Shown in pieces: positions 1 to 10,465 of a stretch of 64,000 nt of DNA; positions within the stretch are counted from its first letter, which is position 1, and each line of letters opens with the position of its first letter. Below the pieces are notes generated by a model, which worked only from the letters and a program-made list of their open reading frames with translations, did no database searches and had not been told where the DNA came from. The position numbers and the translations under genes are program-made. The DNA is taken from positions 1 through 64,000 of the forward strand of contig JBAKBP010007446.1 in NCBI GenBank assembly GCA_037953745.1, written 5' to 3'. Source of the stretch: Lithodes maja. Lineage: Eukaryota; Arthropoda; Malacostraca; Decapoda; Lithodidae.

Positions 1-330
1 AGTGGTGTGGAAGGGAAGGGGTGGTATGGGGGTGAGAGAAATAATGGGAGGGAGGGACGGGGTGTGTGGTTGTTGGGGAGGTTAGGAAGGGAGAGGAAGG
101 GAGGGGGTGATGGGATGGGAGAGAAAGATAGGGGAGGTGAGGGGGGTGAAGTGAGAGAGGGAGGGAGGGAGTGATGGGGTTGAGAGAAGGGATGGGAGAG
201 AGGGACGGGGTGGGGTAGGAGGAAGGGATGGGGGAATTAAGGGAGGGGGGTAGATAGGATGGGTGGAGAGGAAGGGAGGAGGTGGGGAGGGGAGTGAAGT
301 AAGAAGATAATTGAACTTTTCATGGTTGTT
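1..330. repeat. GA/GGGAGG-rich low-complexity tract
   Basis: The first ~310 bases are almost entirely G, A and T on the plus strand, with recurring GGGAGG, GGGATGGGAGAG and GGTGGGG words and no C-containing runs of length. The open frame on the minus strand here (proline/serine/leucine-rich) is a by-product of the composition. No gene is supported. Confidence 0.8.
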
Positions 331-408
331 CATCATCCTTCCTCTCTACCAAATGTATGTTGCAAGCTACGTGGTTGTTGTTGTTGTTGTTGTTGTTGTC
401 ATCGTTCC

Positions 409-726
409 CTAGGCTGTCTGGCCGAACAGCCCAGAGTCCCTAAGGAAGGCCATGGACACGATCGGGCTTTCCCACAGGGCTATCAAGAAGTGTAGATTAT
501 GTTGTTGGCGTAAGTGATTGTGTGGAATGCAGTCTTCTATGATGTGTTTAATGGTATGGGGTGCTGTGTTACAACCCTGGCAGGTGTCGACGACGGAGTC
601 ATCCAGTCTCTTCTGATATCTCAGAAGAGCTGGATGATGCCCACATCTCAGCCTGGCCAGGTGGACTCTGTCCTCGGGAGGATTCGGAAGGATGTATTTC
701 GGGAGGTCGTGCCTGCAGCTGCGTGT
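409..726 (-). pseudogene. C-terminal zinc-knuckle region of LINE A RT polyprotein
   Basis: The frame reads through a segment with spaced C-x2-C-x5-H-x4-C residues (...DTCQGCNTAPHTIKHIIEDC...), the C-terminal cysteine/histidine motif found after the RT in Jockey/I-like LINEs. It ends in ...SGLFGQTA with the stop codon only a few bases before the CAA tail, so the element has almost no 3' UTR. The upstream part of the ORF is displaced by the insert that begins at 731 and continues from about 1108 to 1523. It is a remnant. Confidence 0.7.
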
Positions 727-728
727 TG

Positions 729-730
<2 letters not shown>

Positions 731-763
<33 letters not shown>

Positions 764-1103
764 GACAATGAACGGAGGAAGGAAAAACACAGATAAAACA
801 AAAAGGTCCATGTGCCTAAAGGCATCCTCCATTCATAAAATGTTTGTAACAACTGGATTTAAACATTTGCAGATTGTAAGTTTGTGGAAAGCAATTCGAG
901 GAAAGTGAATTCCAAAGAGTAGTAGCTCTGGGGATAAATGAATTCTGATAAGCAGAAGTTCTGCATTGTGGAGGAGAAAGTGTAAATTCATGGGCGCTCT
1001 CAGCTGCCCTAGTTCTACGCGGAAAGATGTGGAGAGGCGGTACAATTGAAGCAAGTTCCTCGGAACAATTGCTGTGAAAATATCTGTAGAATAATGCATA
1101 TAA
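731..1103 (-). mobile_element. ~370-bp retroposed insert with poly-A tail (poly-T on plus strand)
   Basis: Alignment by eye with LINE A copy 3 (36500-36560) shows this block is absent there. It starts with about 27 T (a minus-strand poly-A tail) and is flanked by TGTCT at 727-731 and 1104-1108, a likely short target duplication. Its minus strand carries an 88-codon open frame rich in L, H and N, of unknown function. It is a retroposed sequence of unknown source. Confidence 0.6.
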
Positions 1104-1685
1104 TGTCTATGAGTGATTGGATGGAACGGCGAGAGATATGAGTATGAATGTGCTTCTGGAAGCTGGTTTGGGGTGGGCAGGGAGGGAGAGATGACAGTAT
1201 GTGTGTGTGATATCGTGTGCTGGGTGTTGTTTTGATATTCCTTGGTGTCTGTGGGTGTGCTGCCATGTAGTGTAGTGGATGGTGTTGGTTTGTGGAGGCT
1301 GCAGCCAGGAATTGAATGCCTCTCATGTCTAGGTGGTCTTTGACTTTGAGGACTTTGGTTTCTTGATGTAGGTGATCTGTAGGTATAGTAGCTGTGCAGC
1401 CTGTGTAAGATTGTTAGGGCTTTGTTTGAAGTATCTGCAAGGTGTTGTGGTGTGCTTCAGCTAGGTTAGAAGCCCAGGCAAGGCTTGCATATATCATCAC
1501 TGATCTTATGTACAGTTTGCATACTACGTGGTCGATTAATAAGACGTAATTGACGTAGTAAAATTTTATGTTTTATTTATATGTTATTAATACTTGTTTT
1601 TATATATCGAACAATCATTGAACTTTTAATTGCTGTTCATTATCCATCATCTCCAGCAATTGTCTGGTGGAATCTTAGTGGTTAA

Positions 1686-1936
1686 CCCCTTCACCACCGT
1701 GACGTAATTTGCATCATATTCTGGTTACCATTAGACGATATTCTTCACCTTATGATCAACCTCTAGGACTCAAAGGGGTAAGTACGATCTCAATAAACCC
1801 TCTGAGTAACATAGGTCCCTCTTAAACTGCATAAAATCGCATAATTTTAGCCAGAATTATGGGTGAAAAGGTGTCATAGTTAATTAATAAGGCGTAGCTA
1901 AACTAAAATTAAGAAGTCGTCTTGGTACAGAAGGGG
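1686..1936. mobile_element. TTAA-flanked MITE (piggyBac-like), 251 bp
   Basis: Flanked by TTAA at 1682-1685 and 1937-1940. The ends are inverted: CCCCTTCACCACCGTGACG at the left against CCCCTTCTGTACCAAGACG read inward from the right. It has no coding capacity. The internal word ATTAGACGAT is shared with the MITEs at 5136-6000 and 6498-6704, so they form one family. TTAA target duplications are characteristic of the piggyBac superfamily. Confidence 0.75.
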
Positions 1937-1940
1937 TTAA

Positions 1941-2736
1941 ATCCATTTTTTTTTTTTTTTTGTCTGAAGGGGCACGACTCAGGCGTAAAGTTCTGCCTGG
2001 ACGCTGTGTGTGGGCGTGAATGTGGGCGTACAGACGTGGGTGAGATAGTATCCTAGCCACTGTGTTCTCTGGTCTGCCACTGGACTATCATAACCTCGTA
2101 ATATTGTACTACCCTCACTATCCTGTGTCATCTATGAGGGTAGTGGTTATTGTTTGGTCTTGTTATATATTCATTCATATAGTTTTTAGTTTCCTCCCTA
2201 GACCTCCATCAAGCTTTAGAAAATAAACATAAACCCCCCCTTCGAGATAAATTTGTAAATTTTTCGATAGAAAAATGTCCCGGCTGAAGGCCGGTTCCTC
2301 TTAAATTACAGGCTCGCTATCGCTCGCCAGGAAAAAATCGACACCTAAATTGCATGAAAGGTCTTAATATTGGCAAACAAATGAAACGACGGATCTTTTA
2401 AAAAAAAATAATAATGGGGCAAACGTCTTAAAGATTAGAACTAACGGGGCTAGGCATGATGGAGAAGGTGGTCCAGAAAATATTGTTTACTATAGGAAGG
2501 ATTCTGTGTGTGGCCGTACAGACGTGGGTGAGATAGCGGTTATTTATTTGGTCTATACCTTGTTTCTTTTCAATTGACGGTAAATTGGAAAGCTCCCATC
2601 AAGATTTCTCAGTTATTTTGCAGATTATGTAGTGAAATAGGGTGCTAATTAATTATATACACTTGGTCTGAATATGATGCAGAGATACAGTAGTTTCATA
2701 TTTGTCCATTAAGTATCGACCAATTAGATGCTAAGG
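1941..2736. other. Non-coding; direct duplication and interspersed repeat R1
   Basis: No gene. A T15 run lies near 1948-1963. The phrase around GACGTGGGTGAGATAG occurs near 2034 and again near 2521, showing a direct duplication about 490 bp apart. Between them lies repeat R1 (2185-2485). Confidence 0.6.
2185..2485. repeat. Interspersed repeat R1, copy 1
   Basis: About 300 bp, starting near CTAGACCTCCATCAAGCTT and including CAGGCTCGCTATCGCTCGCC, repeated at 3605-3915 and, shorter, at 6905-7112. The copies share a GGCTGAAGGCC-type hairpin and the phrase AAAAAATCGACACCTAAAT. I saw no terminal inverted repeat or target duplication, so the class is unknown. Confidence 0.7.
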
Positions 2737-3551
2737 CAGGGGTTCCCAACCTTTTTGTACCTCTGTACCACTTGGGCATTCTGATAGGTACCCATATACC
2801 CCTAACAATTTAGGATAAAAATGGATACAATTATGTAAATTTTATATTATATTATTATGAAATATGTATGTGTAGACTGCATAGGGATCTTAGTATTGAT
2901 ATTATCAATAAAATTAACTCAGTGACTATAACATATTTTGATCTGTCACATCCTCGGACATTATCGGGCGGTAATGCAGCTGTCTCGAGTTGGTATACAT
3001 ACTTGATTGTTTCACGTCCACTACAGATTGTGGGCCGCAGGAAGTCACATAATAGTGAAAAAATGGAATAGTCACCTCACTGATATAATATTAAGGGAAG
3101 GATGTATTATCCGGGTGTACGGTCCGACGGTCGTCATGTTTACATAGGTCAATCGCTCGCGGTTAAGTTTCCGTATATTTTTTCTGTTATTTGACCCCTG
3201 CTGGCAATATATATGATGATGACAATAAGTCATGGGGGGTGAGGGGGGCAAAATCCCCCCTTCAACCAATTATTGTATCCCACGGCAGTCAAAATAGACG
3301 GGGACATGATTGCGAGCGTCCGTGTAGTGTAAGGCGGGCGGTATACCCGGTAACTACATTCTTGCCAATTTTAATATCAGTTTTGCTTACTGAAATGAGG
3401 AAATTGATAAAAACACAACTTTGTGCAATCTGCTTGTAGATTAGAACACCATGTTTTGTACACTATGGTTATTCTCTCAGACCCCTATGTACCCCCTGAG
3501 AAGTGCAAATGTATCCCTGGGGGTACATGTACCACAGGTTGGGAACCCTTG
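2737..3551. mobile_element. hAT-like non-autonomous DNA transposon, 815 bp
   Basis: Terminal inverted repeats CAGGGGTTCCCAACCT (left) and CAAGGGTTCCCAACCT (right, read inward), with a one-mismatch 8-bp target duplication (TGCTAAGG at 2729-2736, TGTTAAGG at 3552-3559). The 8-bp duplication and the CAGGGGTTC-type end are typical of the hAT superfamily. No transposase frame remains. The interior carries the GGGGGG hairpin module (3195-3290) seen elsewhere in the window. Confidence 0.85.
3195..3290 (+). repeat. G-rich hairpin module, copy 1
   Basis: A ~95-bp block: CTGCTGGCAATAT, a GATGA stretch, CAATAAGTCATGG, a GGGGGGCAAAATCCCCCC hairpin, then TTGTATCCCACGGC. Related blocks lie at about 32668-32747 (plus), 39480-39562 (minus), 39775-39870 (minus) and 40758-40850 (plus). 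Its function is unknown. Confidence 0.65.
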
Positions 3552-3604
3552 TGTTAAGGGATTTAATTTATCCCCAGGTGAAAAGAAACAGAGTATAGTT
3601 ATAT

Positions 3605-3915
3605 ATTCTCTTATATTTGTTAGTGTCCTCGCTAGACCTCCATCAAGCTTAACAAAACAGCCCTCTTCAAGAAAAATGTGTACATTATTCGGTAGAACAT
3701 TTCCCGGCCGAAGGCCGATTCCTCTTATAATTACAGGCTCGCTATCTTTCGCCAGGAAAAAATCGACACCTAAATGGTACAAAAGGTCTTAAAATTGACA
3801 ACGAAATGGGGCGAAAGGTCTTAACATCAGCAAACTAATGGGCCGAACGTCTTAGAATCTCAAAACTAATGGGGCTAAAAACGAGGGAGAAGGGGGTCCA
3901 AAAAAAAAAAAAAAA
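3605..3915. repeat. Interspersed repeat R1, copy 2
   Basis: Matches copy 1 at 2185-2485 from the CTAGACCTCCATCAAGCTT phrase through CAGGCTCGCTATC to the GGTCCA phrase, and ends at a run of about 15 A. Open frames here are on both strands and not conserved, so they are not called as genes. Confidence 0.7.
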
Positions 3916-4154
3916 CACTTCTCCCTTAAGTAATATTGCACTAGGGTCACTAGCCTATGTCATCCAAGCCGTGTTTCCAGTCGCTCACCTGCTTCACTGA
4001 GGCTGACTTATGTTTGTAGTAGTGATATGAAGGAACATATACAGTATATAGTCATATATAGTAATAACAATAATGATATCATTATTATTATTAGTAGTAG
4101 TAGTAGTACCGTATATATTATCAATACAAATAATATTAATACAAATGTACTGTC

Positions 4155-4772
4155 TGTATGTATGTATATACTCAGGCACATACACCATAGCTGGGGGTGG
4201 CTGACTCGAGACAGAGTCAGAGCAGGGACAACACAACACAACATAAAACACAAAATAACAAAATTCACACACATTCAGGTTGCCCAGGAGAAGACCCAGA
4301 GACCAAGGATCACTAGGGGCCTCCAGCGCTCCCTCAGTCCCAGACCTCCCGGAGAGGTTCCGGTCTCAGCAGGCAAACACCCAGCGGAGAACACCACAAT
4401 GCCCACCCACATCACATCCTGGCATGACCCTTCATGATTTCATATACACCGGCTCCCCGGGCCAAGCGCCTGAGACGGACTATTATCTAGTCCAACTGGC
4501 GCCCGACCCCCTCTCCCAACATTATCACTCATCTATTCACAAGCATTTTCCATTCATTCCTATTCATTACCACTTCTCTTGCCTGATCTACAGTCATTTA
4601 TCTACCTTCCAACGGTTGTACTACACCATCTCTCCATCTCAACCGAGGTCTTTCTCTCTCTCCCCTTGTATCTGACTCATATACTTTCTTTGTAAGCCTT
4701 TCATCTCCCATTCGCTCAACATATCCATACCAGTACAGCACCATTCTGTCCAGTCTGGCAGACAAGGGTTCC
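4155..4772 (-). mobile_element. LINE E copy 1 (3' end only)
   Basis: Minus-strand 3' end of a LINE, homologous to the plus-strand copy at 40048-40686. The coding remnant (4600-4770, minus) ends a GHVERM-type C-terminal region. The following ~400-bp 3' UTR includes CGGCTGACTCGAGACAGAG-like sequence. The tail appears as TATGTATGTATA rather than clean GATA units. The element is 5'-truncated and degraded. Confidence 0.65.
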
Positions 4773-5131
4773 TCATTAATAATAATAATAGTAATACCGT
4801 AACACGGATTAAATTAATAAATATATGAACCCAATTAACTAACAAGCTAACACAAAATTACTAAGTAATTCCCCCAAAAAAGCTAAATAGAAAGATATAC
4901 GCATGCAAATAATCCAAACTGGGAAGACACCGCGTAACCTCAGAAGTGTCAGGGATGTAATAAAATGGAAGGACACATGTAGAAGAGGTTCTTGGAGCAA
5001 GACTGACAACCAAGATAGGGGCGGAGGTTAAAGCCACCACCCAGTTTTTATGATGCATGCTTCTAATTTGTACAATCACGAGCAAACGTTTATGTATCTG
5101 GCTAAAGGTAGAAACAATGCTGATCATATAG
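4773..5131. other. Non-coding
   Basis: AT-rich DNA with a short (AAT)n run near 4777-4797. I see no gene, RNA or repeat boundary beyond the MITE that starts at 5136. Confidence 0.5.
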
Positions 5132-5135
5132 TTAA

Positions 5136-6000
5136 CTCTTTCAGTACCGGTGCCATTCTTTTAACTTTCTTCTAGCTACTATTAGACGATTATATTCAGT
5201 TCTGCTCTCACTTGGAAGGGCCAGATTACCAGTCTTGCTAAGGCAGCCTCCCAGAAGCTGGGTGTGCTCAACCGCGTCAAGGGGTTCTTTACCCCTGCGC
5301 AGCTTCTGGCTTTGTACAGGGGCACAGTGCGTCCTTGTATTAACTATTGTTCACATGTGTGGGGAGGATCCTCTCACACCGCACTCCTAGACAAAGTAGA
5401 AAGGAAGGCCTTTCGTATCATTAACTCCCGTCCACTCACCAACTCTCTGCAATCTCTCTCTTTGCCGCAATGTTGCATCTCTCGCTATTCTATCGCTACA
5501 ACAATAATCAGTGTTCCTCAGAGCTCTCCCAGTGTATACCACCTACTCTATGTAGGGTATGTGGTACCCGTCTTGCAACACAATCCCACCCCTAGTCTGT
5601 GCAGCTCTCCAACCCAAGAGTGAAATGTTATTCTGTCTTTCTTCTATTCAACAGCTGAGCTCTGGAACTCTCTCCCAGAATCAGTCTTTCCCTCTTCCTA
5701 TGACTTAAATTGCTTCAAACTCCGTGTGTCCAGGCAGTTTGGCTCGAACGTCCCTTGATTTTGGCCCTGTCACTCATTCAACTCTGGGGGAGGCACTCGC
5801 TACAGGCAGTTCTGCCTTTTGTCTCCCTCACTCACATAGACAAAAAACACGTTTAGAATGGGCCTCCAGCGATTAGGCTAATAGGCTTCAAACTTTCTCG
5901 CTTAACCCCTAGTACTCCCACATATCTTACTTAAACTGCATAAAATTATCTAAATAAATCCAGAATAAAATATAAAAAGACATCGCCGGTATGGAAGGGG
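5136..6000. mobile_element. TTAA-flanked MITE carrying a LINE fragment
   Basis: TTAA at 5132-5135 and 6001-6004 with inverted ends CTCTTTCAGTACCGGTGCC and CCCCTTCCATACCGGCGATG. Shares the ATTAGACGAT word with the MITE at 1686-1936 but is 865 bp because a LINE H 3' fragment (about 5205-5860) lies inside it. Non-coding apart from that fragment. Confidence 0.7.
5205..5860 (+). pseudogene. LINE H C-terminal RT fragment, copy 1
   Basis: Plus-strand remnant of the region after the RT palm: KLGVLNRVKGFFTPAQLLAL, then PCINYCSHVWGG and DKVERKAFRIIN, the pattern downstream of the FADD motif in CR1/Jockey-like LINEs. A frame change separates it from the final AELWNSLPESVFPSSYDLN block, which is also seen at 8130-8340 (plus) and 18455-18715 (minus). 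No full reading frame survives. It lies inside the TTAA MITE at 5136-6000. Confidence 0.75.
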
Positions 6001-6002
6001 TT

Positions 6003-6392
6003 AAAATAGGACCTCAGAGGCTATCAACCCTTCTGGATTATTTAGCCATTTAAGTCAAAAATAGGACCTCAGAGGCTATCAACCCTTCTGGATTATTTAG
6101 CCATGTAAGCCAAAAATAGGACCTCAGAGGCTATCAACCCTTCTGGATTATTTAGCCATGTAAGTCAAAAATAGGACCTCAGAGGCTATCAACCCTTTTG
6201 GATTATTTAGCCATGTAAGTCAAAAATAGGACCTCAGAGGCTATCAACCCTTCTGGATTATTTAGCCATGTAAGTCAAAAATAGGACCTCAGAGGCTATC
6301 AACCCTTCTGGATTATTTAGCCATGTAAGTCAAAAATAGGACCTCAGAGGCTATCAACCCTTCTGGATTATTTAGCCATGTAAGTCAAAAAT
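6003..6392. repeat. 55-bp tandem repeat, seven copies
   Basis: Seven near-identical 55-bp units begin at 6003, 6058, 6113, 6168, 6223, 6278 and 6333; each contains AATAGGACCTCAGAGG and GGATTATTTAGCCATG. The units differ by single bases only (for example CATTTAAG against CATGTAAG). The array starts immediately at the TTAA border of the preceding MITE. There are no spacers between units, so this is a minisatellite. Confidence 0.95.
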
Positions 6393-6497
6393 CCCGTCAA
6401 TACTGGAGCCCCTTTTCGAGAACTTCAGTCCCTTGCAGATCATATGCAACACTAAAGTTAAATTCCATAAGACTGCTATTAACAATATTTAAATTAA

Positions 6498-6704
6498 CCC
6501 TTTGAGAATCATGGTGCATTTTGACAGTTTAATCTTGCCATTATTAGACGATCTTATTCAGCTTAGGGTGAACTTGTGGGAGCTACAGAGTTAATTGAGA
6601 TAGTGTTTACCCCTTTGATTCCTAGATATCCTTCCTATATTGCACACAATCGTCTAATGATAACCAAAATACAATCTAAAAATGCGTATTAGATCCTCAA
6701 GGGG
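6498..6704. mobile_element. TTAA-flanked MITE, 207 bp
   Basis: TTAA at 6494-6497 and 6705-6708; ends CCCTTTGAGAATCATGG and, inward from the right, CCCCTTGAGGATCTAATAC. An internal inverted pair ATTAGACGAT / ATCGTCTAAT links it to the MITEs at 1686-1936 and 5136-6000. Non-coding. Confidence 0.7.
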
Positions 6705-6708
6705 TTAA

Positions 6709-7361
6709 GCATTTTAGAGTATATGAACAACACGAAGCTATAAACAGCATGCATGTAATAAAGCAATTTTGGGAATATAAACAACAAGGCATTTATAAAC
6801 GACAGGAAAGGTATAAACAATTTAGAACTTATAAAGAACAAAAGTAACAACACAATGAGCTTATATAACAAAGGTGGATCCGCCCTTGTAACTGTGTAAT
6901 CACTTAAGGGGAGGTTTTTAGTTTGTTCCATAGACGTCCATCAAGCTTAAAATTACACCCGCTAGACCCCCTTTCAAGATAAATGTGTACATTTTTCGGT
7001 AGAAAAATGTCCCCGTCGAATGCTGGTTCCTCTTAAATTACAGGCTCGCTATCGCTCGCCAGAAAAAATCGACACCTAAATGGCACGAAAGGTCATAAAA
7101 TAACAAGGAAGTACCTAAATCGACCAATAAATAAGCCCTCTCCTCTTAAGAAGCAAAAGTGCATATAGCAGGTGGTATAATTGACAAAGAAATAATAAAC
7201 AATGTAGAACTTATAAAGAACAAAATAAACAAAATAAACAACAAGCTATACAATGAGCTTATAAAACAGAAATGGACCCGCCCTTGTGACTCTCTGTAAT
7301 CGCTCAAACAACCGCATCGGGGGAAAAACGCTGATTGTACAAATTTGTGTAATAATGAAAA
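6709..7361. other. Non-coding with R1 copy 3 and AACAA-type tandem phrases
   Basis: Contains repeat R1 copy 3 (6905-7112). The phrase TATAAAGAACAAAA plus TTATA.AACA-type units recurs near 6830-6870 and 7190-7270, indicating a local duplication. No gene seen. Confidence 0.5.
6905..7112. repeat. Interspersed repeat R1, copy 3
   Basis: Shares CATCAAGCTT, the GTACATTTTTCGGTAGAAAAATG phrase split by substitutions, and CAGGCTCGCTATCGCTCGCC with the copies at 2185 and 3605. Shorter than copies 1 and 2 because its 3' part has diverged. Confidence 0.7.
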
Positions 7362-8080
7362 ATGTGTGTGTGTGTGTACGTGTGTGTGTGTGTGTGTGTG
7401 TGTACGTGTGTGTGTGTGTGTGCGGGCGTGTATGTAAGTGTGTGTAAGTGTGTGTGTGTTTGTAGGTGTGTGTGTGTGTATGTATGTGTGGGTGTGTGTA
7501 CAGTATGTGTGGGTGTGTGTGTAAGAGAGAGAGAGTGAGTGTGTGTGTGTGTTTGGAAGAGATGCAGGGTTGGTTTATGGATGTTTTAATGTGTGTGAGT
7601 GAATTAATGGGAGGAAGTGTGGGTATGGGTGTAAGAGAGAGAGAGAGTGAGTGTGTGTGTGTGTGTTTGGAAGAGATGCAGGGTTGGTTTATGGATGTTT
7701 TAATGTGTGTGAGTGAATTAATGGGAGGAAGTGTGGGTATGGGTGTAAGAGAGAGTGAGTGAGTGTGTGTGTTTGGAAGAGATGCAGGGTTGGTTTATGG
7801 ATGTTTTAATGTGTGTCAGTGAATTAATGGGAGGAAGTGTGGGTATGGGTGTAAGAGAGAGAGAGTGAGTGTGTGTGTGTGTTTGGAAGAGATGCAGGGT
7901 TGGTTTATGGATGTTTTAATGTGTGTCAGTGTACTAATGGGAGGAAGTGTGGGTATGGGTGTAAGAGAAAGAGAGAGAGAGTGAGTGTGTGTGTGTGTTT
8001 GGAAGAGATGCAGGGTTGGTTTATGGATGTTTTAATGTGTGTCAGTGAATTAATGGGAGGAAGTGTGGGTATGGGTGTAA
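7362..8080. repeat. GT microsatellite followed by ~110-bp tandem repeat (five copies)
   Basis: 7362-7520 is (GT)n with interruptions. From about 7550 to 8080 a ~107-117-bp unit recurs five times, each containing TTGGAAGAGATGCAGGG, TTTATGGATGTTTTAATG and GGGAGGAAGTGTGGG followed by a GA/GT run. Variable GA/GT lengths explain the uneven period. Open frames across it simply translate the repeat and are not genes. Confidence 0.9.
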
Positions 8081-8094
8081 TTGTTACTGTATTA

Positions 8095-8360
8095 CTTAAC
8101 TATATTTTCAGTATGCCAGTAGTTTACACCCAAACTCTGTGCAACTCTCCAACCCAAGAGTGAAACGTTACTCTCAATCTTTCTTCTATTCAACAGCTGA
8201 GCTCTGGAACTCTCTCCCAGAATCAGTCTTTCCTTCCTCCTATGACTTAAATTGCTTCAAACTCTGTGTCCAGGCATTTTGGCTCGAACGTCCCTTGATT
8301 TTGGCCCTGTCACTCTTTCAACTATGAGGGAGGCACTCTACAGGCAGTTCTGCCTTAGAG
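8095..8360 (+). pseudogene. LINE H C-terminal fragment, copy 2
   Basis: Plus-strand remnant with the end-of-ORF block AELWNSLPESVFPSSYDLNC, nearly identical to the block at 5650-5780. Only the last ~80 codons and a short 3' UTR ending in a T-rich stretch are present. Confidence 0.7.
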
Positions 8361-8409
8361 ATTTTTTTTTTATTAGAAATATTTAATATATTTAATATTT
8401 ATATGACTT

Positions 8410-9059
8410 GCAGAGTGTGAGGTGAAGTTGCTATGGAGATTGTCAGCTCATTTAAGTATCTGGGCAGTGTGTTGAGTAAAGATGGGATTATGGATGAAGA
8501 AGTGCGGGGGAGGGTGCAACAGGGGAAGAGGGTTGTAAGAACGCTGAAAGCAGTAACAAGAAATAGGGTGGTCAGTATGAAAGTGAAGAAGTCCTTGCAT
8601 GACAATGTGGTAATCCCGACACTGGCTTACGGAAGCGAAGCATAGACGTTGGTGGAGAAACTCAGACTAAGAGTGAGAGGGGTGGAAATGAGTTACTTGA
8701 GAAGTGCGTGCGAAATTACATGAAGGGATAGACAGACGAATGAGGAAGTAATGAGGAGGTGTGGTGTGGAGGTAGATGTGCTTGAAAATGTGAAAACTGA
8801 AAAGGAACACCTTGAGATGGTTCGGTCATATGGAACGTATGGGAAGCGAGAGAATGACTAAGAGGGTGTATGAGAGCGAGGTGGAAGGACAGAGAGGGAG
8901 AGGTAAACCAAAAGAAAGGTGGAGGGATGGAGTGAGGAAGTATATGAAAGAAGGAGGTGCTGGTTGGGAGTAGGGGCGTCGACTGAGAGGTGCATGGGGG
9001 CGGTTCGTTCGTGGTCACCCCTTCGGCATTACGGTGTCAGGCAATAGATAGATAGATAG
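8410..9059 (+). mobile_element. LINE B copy a (GATA-tailed, 5'-truncated)
   Basis: Flanked by ATGACTT at 8403-8409 and 9060-9066. Encodes, with several frameshifts, the C-terminal RT region (VSSFKYLGSVLSKDG, then a GHMER-like segment near 8825) and ends in GGCAATAGATAGATAGATAG. It aligns with the reference copy at 44750-45403 but carries many substitutions and indels. A pseudogene copy. Confidence 0.8.
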
Positions 9060-9303
9060 ATGACTTACTTCTATGTATTTCAGTGATTCTTTACTATGAA
9101 ACAAAAAATAAATAAAAAAATAAATAATTAAATATAAAATGCACCCAAGTAATATTTAGGGCCTACACTCTGCTCGCTAATAAACTGCCAAACATTGTTC
9201 AGTATCTTTGTGAGGTCATAGAAGGGTTTTGCGATGGTAGAGAACTCTTTCGCAAACCTCCCACAGTAGGAGGCTAAACCGACAAATTACGCACAGTAAT
9301 AGT

Positions 9304-10459
9304 GATTGAGAGTGAGAGTGAGAACGAGAACGGAGAAATGGATAGGCGACGAGCAGGGAGGTTGTAGGAAGGGAAGAGGATGTGTAGATCAGATTTTTAC
9401 CCTGAATTGTGTTGTGGAGAAATATCTAGAGAACCAACAATAGGTGTATGTTGACTTTATGGACTTGGAGAAGGCCTATGACAGAGTGGATAGAGAAGGC
9501 ATGTGGAAAGTACTTAGAATATACGGAGTGGATGGCAAGTTGCTGAAAGCAGTGAAGAGCATGTATGTATGAGGGTGCAAAGGCGGCAGTAGCCTACGTG
9601 TGGAGAATGAGCAGAGCGAGTTCTTTGACCTGAGTTGTTTGCGGATGATACAGTTCTGATGAGCGATAATGAATGGGAGTTGCAGGGTCTGGTAAATGAG
9701 TTTGGAACAGTGTGCGAAAAACGGAATTTGAAGGTAAATGCGGGGAAGAGCAAGGTTATGGTCTTCGAAAGGGGTGAAGTCACAGAGTGTGAGGTGAAGT
9801 TGAACGGTCAGGATATGGAGATCGTCAGCTCTTTTTAAGTATCTGGCAGTGTGTTGAGTAAAGATGGGACTATGGATGAGGAAGGTGCAGGAGAGGGTAC
9901 AACAGGGGAAGAGGGTTGTTGGAACGTTGAAAGCAGTAACAAGAATAGGGTGGTCAGTATGGAAGTGAAGAAGTCCTTGCATCACAGTGTGGTAATCCTG
10001 ACACTAACTTAACGGGAAGCGAAGCATGGGACGTTAGGGAAGAGACTCAGACCAAGAGTGAGAGTGGTGGAAATGAGTTACTTGAGAAGTGCGTGCGGAG
10101 TTACATGAGGGATAGACAGACGAATGAGGAAGTAAGAAGGAGTGTGGTGTGGAGGTAGATGTGTTTGGAAAGTGTGAAATGGAACAACTTGAGATGGTTC
10201 GGCCATATGGAACGTAATGGAAAGCGAGAGATTGACTAAGAGGGTGTACGAGAGCGAGGTGGAAGGACAGAGAGGGAGAGTAGAACTGAAGGAGAGGTAG
10301 ACTGAAGGAGAGGTGGAAGGATGGAGTGAGGAAGTATATGAATGAAGGGCGGTGCTGTTGGGAGGAGGGGTGTCGACTGACTGGGGACAGAGGTGCATGG
10401 GGGCGGTTCGTTAGTGGACACCCCTTCGGGGATCACGGCGTCAGGCAATAGATAGATAG
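9304..10459 (+). mobile_element. LINE B copy b (GATA-tailed, internally deleted)
   Basis: Flanked by AATAGT at 9298-9303 and 10460-10465. Begins in the RT fingers (equivalent to 44130 in the reference copy) and retains a DLEKAYDRVDREG-type palm motif near 9468. It then lacks about 150 bp relative to 44450-44600 (a jump near 9633 straight to FADDTVLMSDN) and continues with frameshifts to the GATA tail. Non-functional. A ~75-bp copy of its flank without the insert lies at 10586-10660. Confidence 0.8.
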
Positions 10460-10465
10460 AATAGT

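Larger units (their letters stand above)
375..1523 (-). mobile_element. LINE A copy 1 (CAA-tailed non-LTR retrotransposon, 5'-truncated)
   Basis: A minus-strand 5'-truncated LINE flanked by an 8-bp target duplication CTACGTGG (367-374 and 1524-1531). Its 3' tail is (CAA)n, read as TTG repeats at 375-398 on the plus strand. It matches two further copies at 30083-32034 (plus) and 36178-37622 (minus). Only the C-terminal part of the RT ORF is present, and it is interrupted by a poly-T-bounded insert at 731-1103. The clade is not certain; it resembles Jockey/I-group elements. Confidence 0.85.

Noticed and set aside
82..336. Proline/serine-rich minus-strand ORF
   Set aside because: Explained by the GA-rich low-complexity composition.
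6003..6392. CRISPR-like regularly repeated array
   Set aside because: Units are directly abutting with no unique spacers, and the context is eukaryotic; it is a minisatellite.
7466..8163. Protein-coding ORFs rich in V, C and G with repeats
   Set aside because: They are translations of the GT/GA microsatellite and its ~110-bp tandem unit in whichever frame is open.
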